From NCBI GenBank assembly GCA_028872975.1, contig JAGWNV010000049.1, positions 1 through 12,222 on the forward strand: a DNA stretch of 12,222 nt. Direction: 5' to 3'. The number at the start of each line of letters is the position of its first letter. The stretch's first letter is position 1. Under the pieces are notes generated by a model. The model did not search any database and was not told the origin of the DNA. It was given only the letters and a program-made list of their open reading frames with translations. Position numbers and translations under genes: made by a program. This DNA comes from Acidobacteriota bacterium. Its GTDB lineage: Bacteria > Actinomycetota > Acidimicrobiia > Acidimicrobiales > UBA8190. Shown here one piece after another: positions 6,139-11,207 of this stretch.

Positions 6139-6987
6139 CTGCGGGTCACGTTCTACGGAGTGCGAGGCTCCTGCCCTTGCTCCGGCCACCAGTACGTGCG
6201 CTACGGCGGCAACACGTCGTGCGTGTCCCTGGAGGTGGGTGACGAGCCGCCCATCGTGCTCGACCTCGGCAGCGGCCTCCGTCCCCTCGGCCACGCGCTG
6301 GAGGACCGCTTCGGCCTCGACGCCCCCATCGAGCTGACCGCCTTCCTCACCCATCTCCACTGGGACCACATCATCGGGCTGCCCTTCTGCAGGCCGATCC
6401 TGCGCCTGGGGGGGACCATGGAGGTCTTCGGTCCGCCCCAGGACGGCGACCTCCACGAGGTGATCGACCGTGTGGTCGTCCCGCCCTTCTTCCCGGTGCA
6501 GGTGAAGCAGCTGCACGGGTCGATCCGGTTCCAGGAGGTGGCCGACGACACCGTGGCGGTGGGCTCGGCCAAGGTCACCGTGCGGCGGGTGCCGCACGTG
6601 GGCACCACCCTCGGCTTCCGCATCGAGGCCAACGGCTCCTCGGTGGCCTACGTGAGCGACCACCAGGCGCCCGACGACCGCCAGTCCGTCTCCGACGCCG
6701 TCCTCGAGCTGTGCGACGGGGCCGACCTCGTGATCCACGACGCCCAGTACACCGACGACGAGTTCGCCGAGAAGGCGACCTGGGGCCACTCCACCATCGC
6801 CTATGCCGTCCACGTGGCCGCCGAGGCCGGTGCCCGGCGCCTCGTCCTCTACCACCACGACCCCCTCCACTCCGACGACGACATGGACCGCATCGTCGAC
6901 GAGGCCGTCTGCTTCGAGAGGGCCGGCCGCCTCGACGGCGTGGTCGGCGCCGCGGAAGGATTGGCGATCGACGTAGGCCGACGCTGA
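6139..6987 (+). CDS. MBL-fold metallo-hydrolase, likely CTG start
   Basis: This is a metallo-beta-lactamase-superfamily hydrolase of about 282 residues. The metal motif THLHWDH places His72, His74, Asp76 and His77 as ligands. Further conserved points are VPHVGTTLGF, AYVSDHQ, LVIHDAQY, WGHST and LYHHDP, the last matching the final histidine region. The RGSCPCSG...YGGNTSCV opening is typical of a group that includes phosphodiesterases and PhnP-like enzymes; the exact substrate is unknown. The family begins with a strand like RVTFYGVRGS. That strand is encoded only if translation starts at CTG 6139, which has GGAGG 9 nt upstream. No ATG or GTG lies in frame over the 63 nt upstream that I checked, and the GTG at 6160 would delete the first strand. 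Its stop lies 47 nt before the flavin reductase start. Confidence 0.88.
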   Translation: MRVTFYGVRGSCPCSGHQYVRYGGNTSCVSLEVGDEPPIVLDLGSGLRPLGHALEDRFGLDAPIELTAFLTHLHWDHIIGLPFCRPILRLGGTMEVFGPPQDGDLHEVIDRVVVPPFFPVQVKQLHGSIRFQEVADDTVAVGSAKVTVRRVPHVGTTLGFRIEANGSSVAYVSDHQAPDDRQSVSDAVLELCDGADLVIHDAQYTDDEFAEKATWGHSTIAYAVHVAAEAGARRLVLYHHDPLHSDDDMDRIVDEAVCFERAGRLDGVVGAAEGLAIDVGRR

Positions 6988-6988
6988 C

Positions 6989-7007
6989 GCCGCCGCCCGG
7001 CGGCGGC
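6989..7007 (+). terminator. GC hairpin directly after the MBL-fold gene
   Basis: GCCGCCG (6989-6995), a 5-nt loop and CGGCGGC (7001-7007) make a perfect 7-bp stem starting 2 nt after the stop. There is no T-tract, so it could be a weak terminator or an mRNA-stabilising element. Confidence 0.35.
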
Positions 7008-7034
7008 CGGACGGCCGTCGCCGAGAGGGACGAC

Positions 7035-7589
7035 ATGTCGACCGAGGAACGGGACGCCGACGAGCCGGGTGAGGACCTGCTCGCCGCCGAGGGGCGCCGG
7101 GGGGGCCACAGGCGACCCTTCGACACGGCCCGCTTCCGCGAGGTCCTCGGGCACTTCCCGACCGGGGTGACCATCGTCACCGCCATCGAGGGTCCCGAGC
7201 CGGTAGGATTCACCTGCCAGGCCTTCGCCTCGCTGTCGCTCGACCCGCCCCTGGTCGTCCTCGCCCCGGGCAAGGGGTCTACGAGCTGGCCCCGGATCGC
7301 CACGGTGGGACGGTTCTGCGTCAACGTGCTCGCCGAGGACCAGGAGGCGCTGTGCCGGGACTTCGCCGTCTCGGGCGGCGACAAGTTCGCCGGCGTGGGC
7401 TGGCGGCCGGCCGGCAACGGCGCGCCCCTCCTCGAGGGGGTGCTGGCCTGGGTGGAGTGCCGGTTCGTCGAGGCCTACGACGCCGGCGACCACGAGCTCG
7501 TGGTGGGGCTCGTCGAGGAGATGGGCGTCGAGCCGCACCGTCGTCCCCTCCTCTACTACCGGGGCGGGTTCGGGCGCTTCGAGCCCTGA
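7035..7589 (+). CDS. Flavin reductase-like FMN-binding protein
   Basis: This 184-residue protein has the flavin-reductase split-barrel domain (HpaC/NtaB type) that uses NAD(P)H to make free reduced FMN or FAD for partner monooxygenases. After a charged, probably disordered leader (1-28) come FREVLGHFPTGVTIVTA (34-50), GFTCQAFASLSLDPPLVVLAPGK (58-80) forming the flavin-binding core, FCVNVLAEDQEALCRDFA (94-111), DKFAGVGW (116-123) and GDHELVVGLVEEM (151-163), all typical of the family. The ATG at 7035 is supported by GAGAGGGA 4 nt upstream at 7023-7030. A longer open frame upstream only shadows the MBL-fold gene. A likely client is the luciferase-like monooxygenase at 8684, two genes on. The family is firm; the partner is inferred. 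Confidence 0.9.
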   Translation: MSTEERDADEPGEDLLAAEGRRGGHRRPFDTARFREVLGHFPTGVTIVTAIEGPEPVGFTCQAFASLSLDPPLVVLAPGKGSTSWPRIATVGRFCVNVLAEDQEALCRDFAVSGGDKFAGVGWRPAGNGAPLLEGVLAWVECRFVEAYDAGDHELVVGLVEEMGVEPHRRPLLYYRGGFGRFEP

Positions 7590-7620
7590 CCGGCCCGCGT
7601 CGGGGCCGCCGGCGGGCTGG
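7590..7620 (+). terminator. Stem-loop terminator candidate after the flavin reductase
   Basis: CCGGCCCGC (7590-7598) pairs with GCGGGCTGG (7612-7620) as a 9-bp stem with one G-U pair, beginning at the base after the stop. There is no T-tract, as is common in actinobacteria. The next gene has its own -10 candidate just downstream, which fits a transcript boundary. Confidence 0.45.
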
Positions 7621-7621
7621 C

Positions 7622-7627
7622 TAGCCT
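7622..7627 (+). promoter_or_regulatory. Candidate leaderless -10 element for the RmlC-like gene
   Basis: TAGCCT fits TAnnnT and is followed by 8 nt and the GTG at 7636. No Shine-Dalgarno is present before this start. Confidence 0.45.
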
Positions 7628-7635
7628 GGCCCGCC

Positions 7636-8187
7636 GTGCCCAAGATCCTTCCCTCCTCCGTCATCGACGACGTGGTCGTCGTCGAGCCCGACAGCCACGG
7701 CGACCAGCGGGGCCGGTTCGTCGAGACCTATCGCCGCTCCTGGTTCCCCCTGGGTCGGGAGATGGTCCAGGGGAACCGGTCCGAGAAGCAGGCCGGTGCC
7801 GTCGTCGGGCTCCACTACCACCTCCACCAGGCCGACTACTGGTACCTCCTGCGGGGACGGGCCCGGGTGGTCCTCCACGACCTCCGGGTGGGATCGCCGA
7901 CCGACGGGGCGACCCTGGTGCTCGACCTCGACGGGGAGGAGGACCGGGGTCTGTTCATCCCGCCCGGGGTGGCCCACGGATTCGCCACCCACACCGACAT
8001 CCTCCTGTGGTATCTGGTCGACGGCTACTACAACCCCGCCGACGAGCTCGGCCTGGCGTGGGACGACCCCGAGGTCGGCGCCGACTGGGGCGTGACCGAC
8101 CCGGTCCTCTCCGGTCGCGACCAGGCCAACCCTCGCCGGGGCGACATCGACCCCGGCCGGCGCCCGTACCACGGGATGCGCACCTGA
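7636..8187 (+). CDS. dTDP-4-dehydrorhamnose 3,5-epimerase family protein (RmlC-like cupin)
   Basis: This is a 183-residue cupin of the RmlC family, which epimerises dTDP-4-keto sugars. GDQRGRFVETY (22-32), VVGLHYHLHQADYWYLLRG (56-74), LFIPPGVAHGFA (106-117) and DGYYNPADELGLAWDDPE (129-146) follow the family order. His60 fits the catalytic histidine and Tyr131 or 132 the tyrosine general acid. It differs from canonical RmlC around the site: the usual RGLHYQ is VGLHYH, and the lysine expected in the following QxK segment is missing (HQADYW). It may therefore act on a different nucleotide sugar or only at one position. No rmlA, rmlB or rmlD lies in the window. The GTG start is set by TAGCCT 8 nt upstream. 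The family is secure, the exact reaction is not. Confidence 0.85.
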   Translation: MPKILPSSVIDDVVVVEPDSHGDQRGRFVETYRRSWFPLGREMVQGNRSEKQAGAVVGLHYHLHQADYWYLLRGRARVVLHDLRVGSPTDGATLVLDLDGEEDRGLFIPPGVAHGFATHTDILLWYLVDGYYNPADELGLAWDDPEVGADWGVTDPVLSGRDQANPRRGDIDPGRRPYHGMRT

Positions 8188-8188
8188 A

Positions 8189-8222
8189 CCTCCGCCGACG
8201 ACGTGACGGCGCGGCGGGGAGG
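8189..8222 (+). terminator. Imperfect stem-loop after the RmlC-like gene
   Basis: CCTCC-GCCG (8189-8197) can pair with CGGC-GG-GGAGG (8212-8222), a 9-bp stem with a 2-nt bulge, starting just after the stop at 8187. No T-tract. Weak evidence in such GC-rich DNA. Confidence 0.25.
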
Positions 8223-8259
8223 GCTGGACGCGGCTGCCGCCAGGGGGCACGCTTGGCCA

Positions 8260-8676
8260 ATGGACGAGTCACGCCAGTGGGTGGAGTTCGGCCGCTGGCT
8301 GGCCGAGCAGCGCGAGCAGCGCGGACTGCGCCGGAGGGAGGCCGCCAAGCGGGCCCAGATCCCCGAGGCCCAGTGGAAGGACCTGGAGACGGGCCGCAAG
8401 GAGGCGGTCGGCGGCATCAGGCTGCTGCCCAACCCCAGCCCGGAGATGCTCGAGCGCGTCGCCCACGTGCTCGAGATCCCCGTCGAGGACGTGTTGTCGC
8501 GGGTGGGGCGGCCCAACCCACGGCCCATCGCCGCCTTGCGGGCGCCCTCGGCGAACGGGGAGGTCGGCGCCGCCAACGGGTCGCTCCTGGCCGCCAAGCT
8601 GGCCCGGCTCTCCCAGCGCGACCGCGCCCTCGTGGAGGCCCTCGTCGACTCGATGCTCGAGCTCCGTCTGCGGTAG
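8260..8676 (+). CDS. XRE-family helix-turn-helix transcriptional regulator
   Basis: This 138-residue protein, counted from ATG 8260, has an N-terminal Cro/C1-type helix-turn-helix: FGRWLAEQREQRGLRRREAAKRA then PEAQWKDLETGRKE, about residues 10-47, followed by SPEMLERVAHVLEIPVEDVLSRVG (59-82), the usual closing helices. A proline/alanine-rich linker (83-105) leads to a C-terminal helix with LARLSQRDRALVEALVDSMLEL, possibly a dimerisation element. An in-frame GTG at 8203 would add 19 low-complexity residues; I prefer the ATG because the HTH domain normally starts near the N-terminus. No clear ribosome site precedes either start. The stop is 7 nt before the luciferase-like monooxygenase start, so the two are probably co-transcribed and it may control that gene. 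Targets are unknown. Confidence 0.85.
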   Translation: MDESRQWVEFGRWLAEQREQRGLRRREAAKRAQIPEAQWKDLETGRKEAVGGIRLLPNPSPEMLERVAHVLEIPVEDVLSRVGRPNPRPIAALRAPSANGEVGAANGSLLAAKLARLSQRDRALVEALVDSMLELRLR

Positions 8677-8683
8677 GGGCCAC

Positions 8684-9922
8684 GTGCGCTTCGGCATCTT
8701 CTACGAGCACCAGCTGCCGCGCCCATGGGGGCCCGACGACGAGCGGACCCTCCTGACGAACGCCCTCGAGCAGGTGGAGCTGGCCGACCGGCTGGGCTTC
8801 GACTTCGTCTGGGAGGTCGAGCACCACTTCCTCGAGGAGTACTCCCACTCCTCGGCGCCCGAGGTCTTCCTGGGGGCGGCCAGCCAGCGGACCAGGCGGA
8901 TCCGGCTGGGCCACGGCATCGTCCAGATCCCGCCCGGGTTCAACCATCCCGCCCGGGTGGCCGAGCGGGTGGCCACCTTGGACCTGCTCTCGGGGGGCCG
9001 CGTGGAGCTCGGCACCGGCGAGGCCAGCTCGGAGATGGAGCTCCTCGGGTTCGGGGTGGACCGGTCCACCAAGCGGGCGCAGTGGGAGGAGTCCATCGAC
9101 GTCCTCACCCGGCTCCTCGCCGAGGAGCCCTTCGCCGGCCACGAGGGGACCTACCTCTCCATGCCTCCGCGCAACGTCGTGCCCAAGCCCCTCCAGCGTC
9201 CCCACCCGCCGCTGTGGGTCGCCTGCTCGCGACGCGAGACGATCCACATGGCCGCCACGAAGGGGATCGGCGCCCTCTCCTTCGCCTTCGTGGAGGCGGC
9301 GGAGGCGAAGTCGTGGGTGGAGGACTACTACGCCACCATCGCCTCGGAGCACTGCGTGCCGGCCGGGTTCGCCGTCAACGCCAACGTGGCCTGCGTGCTT
9401 CCCCTCCTCTGCCACGAGGACGAGGAGGAGGCCATCGACCGGGGCCTCGACGGAGCCCACTTCTTCGGCTACTCCCTGGCCCACTACTACGGCTTCGGCA
9501 ACCACCGGCCCGGCGTCACCGACATCTGGGCCGACTTCGTCGAGAACAGGGCGCGGTTCGGCTTCGACCGGGCCGTGGCGGCCCAGATGGGCCAGAGCCT
9601 CGGGGCCCACCTGGCCAACGTCCTGCGCGGCGCCATCGGCACCCCGGCCCAGATCCGGGAGCTCGTGCGGATGTACGAGGCGGCCGGCGTCGACCAGCTG
9701 GTCTTCGTGAGCCAGGCCGGACGGAACCGCCACGAACACGTCTGCGAGTCCCTCGAGCTCTTCGCCCGAGAGGTGATGCCCGAGTTCCACGACCGGGCCG
9801 AGGCGCAGGAGTCGGCGAAGGCCGGCCGCCTGGAGCCGGCCGTGGCCGCGGCACTGGCCCGGCGGCCCCCCCGCCGGTCGTTGCCGGCGGACTACTCGGT
9901 CGCCGCCACCCCGCAGCTCTGA
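8684..9922 (+). CDS. Luciferase-like flavin-dependent monooxygenase (LLM family)
   Basis: This 412-residue protein has the TIM-barrel fold of bacterial luciferase and related FMNH2-dependent monooxygenases. MRFGIFYEHQLP opens strand 1. Further marks are QVELADRLGFDFVWEVEHHF (30-49) with the family's EHHF motif, RRIRLGHGIVQIP (71-83), NHPARVAERVATLDLLSGGRVELGTG (87-112), and later RPHPPLWVACS. It would use reduced flavin and O2 to oxygenate an organic substrate I cannot name. At 412 residues it is longer than many LLM proteins (about 330-380), with an alanine- and arginine-rich C-terminal tail after about residue 365. The GTG start has only the weak purine run TAGGGG upstream; coupling to the HTH gene 7 nt before may help. 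The flavin reductase at 7035 could supply FMNH2. Confidence 0.92.
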   Translation: MRFGIFYEHQLPRPWGPDDERTLLTNALEQVELADRLGFDFVWEVEHHFLEEYSHSSAPEVFLGAASQRTRRIRLGHGIVQIPPGFNHPARVAERVATLDLLSGGRVELGTGEASSEMELLGFGVDRSTKRAQWEESIDVLTRLLAEEPFAGHEGTYLSMPPRNVVPKPLQRPHPPLWVACSRRETIHMAATKGIGALSFAFVEAAEAKSWVEDYYATIASEHCVPAGFAVNANVACVLPLLCHEDEEEAIDRGLDGAHFFGYSLAHYYGFGNHRPGVTDIWADFVENRARFGFDRAVAAQMGQSLGAHLANVLRGAIGTPAQIRELVRMYEAAGVDQLVFVSQAGRNRHEHVCESLELFAREVMPEFHDRAEAQESAKAGRLEPAVAAALARRPPRRSLPADYSVAATPQL

Positions 9923-9928
9923 GCGCAG

Positions 9929-9948
9929 GCGCCGGCCGACGCCGGCGC
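9929..9948 (+). terminator. Perfect stem-loop terminator candidate after the monooxygenase
   Basis: GCGCCGGC (9929-9936), loop CGAC, then GCCGGCGC (9941-9948): a perfect 8-bp stem beginning 7 nt after the stop. There is no T-tract. The rest of the 155-bp gap to 10077 holds nothing recognisable except GGGGAGGG (10061-10068), the ribosome site of the next gene. Confidence 0.5.
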
Positions 9949-10077
9949 GCCGAACGGCGCACCGAGGCCGGGGGGTCGGTGGCCGACGGTGTTGTGGATC
10001 TCGTGGGAATCGGGCGTTGTCCCTCGTGGCGCAAGTCGTCTCCGACGCAGTACCGCGCTCGGGGAGGGCGCGGTTGA

Positions 10078-11010
10078 ATGGGGGGGATGACGTTGCTCCT
10101 CGTGGCCTTCGGCCTCGTGGTGGTGGCGGCCTTGGCTGCCGGCCTCCGCCGCAGACTGGCCGACGAACGGAATTCCGTCCGTGACTACCAGCAGACCCTC
10201 GAGACCCTCCGTCACCTCTCCGAGCGCCGGCCACCGGTTGCGAGACGGCGCGAGGAGAAGGTGAGGAGCTCGAGCGCCGACGCCGTCAAGGAACGGGCGT
10301 CGACGATGCTGGCGTCGAGCGCCAGGCTGTCGGAACGTGCCAGGCGGGCGGCCGCCTCCTCGAGGTCCGAGGCGCCGGCGCGACGCGAGGCCGTGCCGGT
10401 GGCTGTCGGCGCCCCGGCGGGTGCCGCCCAGGCCGTGCGGGAGCTGATCGCCCACCCCGAGCTGCACGGCCCGGTACGGAGCCGGTCGATGCCCGGGACC
10501 CGGCACCGTCCCCGACCGACGGCTCCGGTGGCGTGGACGGCAGCGGCGGTCGTCGTCATCGCCGTGGTGACCGGTGTGGCGTTGGCCATGGGACCGTCGA
10601 CGCCGACACGGACGAGCACCCCGCCTGTGACGGCGGCACCACCCGTGAGGCACTTGTCGGCAGCGCGGCCGTCGTCGTCGCGCCGGTCGTCGTTCCCGCG
10701 TCCGCCCGCGGCGCTCGATCCCGTCACCTCGTCGGCGACGTCGGCCACCTACGACCTCCCGCCCTCGCCGTCGGCGCTCACGCTGACGGCGTCGGGGCCG
10801 TGCTGGGTGCAGGCCACCGTGCCCTCGACCGGTCAGGTCCTGTGGACGGGGACGCTCCAGAGCGGACGGGCCCAGTCGATCCCGGCCGCATCGGGTGCGC
10901 TCCTGCGGCTCGGGAACGCCAGCAACGTGCAGGTGACCGTGGGAGGCGCCCCGGTGCACCTCCCGAGCGGCTTCGCCCTCGTCTTCGACATGACCTTCCT
11001 GCCCGCCTGA
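10078..11010 (+). CDS. Two-helix membrane protein with RodZ-type (DUF4115-like) C-terminal domain
   Basis: This 310-residue protein has a hydrophobic helix at about 4-22 followed by RRR, a basic, charged central region (23-150) with possible coiled-coil segments (33-50, 66-95), and a second membrane helix at about 152-171. After a Pro/Ser/Thr/Arg linker (172-230) comes a compact beta domain, SALTLTASGPCWVQATVPSTG to VDLPSG-like LPSG and FDMTF (232-307). It resembles the extracytoplasmic DUF4115 domain of the cytoskeletal protein RodZ (pattern: L-L-A-CWV-V...G-...-W-G-L..G......A..LRLGN...V.V.V.G). Unlike RodZ it lacks an N-terminal helix-turn-helix. Charges predict the central region inside and the C-terminal domain outside. 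ATG 10078 has GGGGAGGG 9 nt upstream; ATG 10087, just after a G7 run, is an alternative. A role in the cell envelope is inference only. Confidence 0.75.
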   Translation: MGGMTLLLVAFGLVVVAALAAGLRRRLADERNSVRDYQQTLETLRHLSERRPPVARRREEKVRSSSADAVKERASTMLASSARLSERARRAAASSRSEAPARREAVPVAVGAPAGAAQAVRELIAHPELHGPVRSRSMPGTRHRPRPTAPVAWTAAAVVVIAVVTGVALAMGPSTPTRTSTPPVTAAPPVRHLSAARPSSSRRSSFPRPPAALDPVTSSATSATYDLPPSPSALTLTASGPCWVQATVPSTGQVLWTGTLQSGRAQSIPAASGALLRLGNASNVQVTVGGAPVHLPSGFALVFDMTFLPA

Positions 11011-11012
11011 CC

Positions 11013-11054
11013 GGCCGGCAGAGGCCGGCCACCGGCTCGGGCCGGCCTGGCCCG
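11013..11054 (+). terminator. Two tandem stem-loops after the membrane protein gene
   Basis: Stem one: GGCCGGC (11013-11019), loop AGAG, GCCGGCC (11024-11030), starting 2 nt after the stop. Stem two: CGGGCC (11038-11043), loop GGCCT, GGCCCG (11049-11054). Both are perfect and lack a T-tract. Together they plausibly end the upstream transcript ahead of the suf promoter. Confidence 0.5.
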
Positions 11055-11111
11055 GTGCGGGCATGGGGGAGCCTCCCGGGGGGCATCGGTCCTGGTGGCG
11101 GCCGTGGTCGT

Positions 11112-11184
11112 GGGCGGGGGACCCGGTTGTTACTATCTACATAGGAGAAATCTGTCGACGAGGGCGCGCCCGGGTCCCCGGCCC
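11112..11184 (+). promoter_or_regulatory. Inverted-repeat-bounded AT-rich island, probable sufB control region
   Basis: The 15-bp arms at 11112-11126 and 11170-11184 are inverted repeats of each other with one mismatch (14 of 15); the inner 10 bp, GGGGACCCGG and CCGGGTCCCC, are perfect. They enclose 43 nt, the left part of which (11127-11155) is the only AT-rich stretch in the gap. It contains TACTAT (11131-11136), a good TAnnnT -10 candidate, overlapped by the imperfect palindrome CTATCTACATAG (11133-11144, 10 of 12 symmetric). That is a plausible binding site for a suf regulator, though I cannot match it to a known SufR or IscR site. The sufB ribosome site GAGGAG is at 11197-11202. Confidence 0.5.
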
Positions 11185-11207
11185 CGGCGCCGCCCTGAGG
11201 AGCGCAC

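Noticed and set aside
4314..6149. A 611-codon minus-strand open frame opposite mutY and in another frame of the hydrolase
   Set aside because: Low-complexity Arg/Pro/Gly composition and no domain. The region is fully explained by mutY and the alpha/beta hydrolase.
4532..6337. A 601-codon plus-strand open frame spanning mutY, the antisense of the hydrolase and the MBL-fold gene
   Set aside because: It crosses three well-supported genes on both strands and has no recognisable motif; it arises from GC-rich codon bias.
8417..10234. A 605-codon minus-strand open frame opposite the monooxygenase
   Set aside because: Antisense shadow rich in Gly, Val, Leu, His and Arg; the plus strand has an unmistakable luciferase-family protein.
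8260..11010. The XRE regulator and the DUF4115-like protein as two halves of a split RodZ
   Set aside because: The regulator's domain pattern is that of an ordinary XRE repressor, a complete monooxygenase gene separates the two, and the membrane protein has its own N-terminal helix.
11133..11144. Match of the sufB-upstream palindrome to a known SufR or IscR operator
   Set aside because: The sequence does not fit any consensus I can recall with confidence, so no regulator is named.
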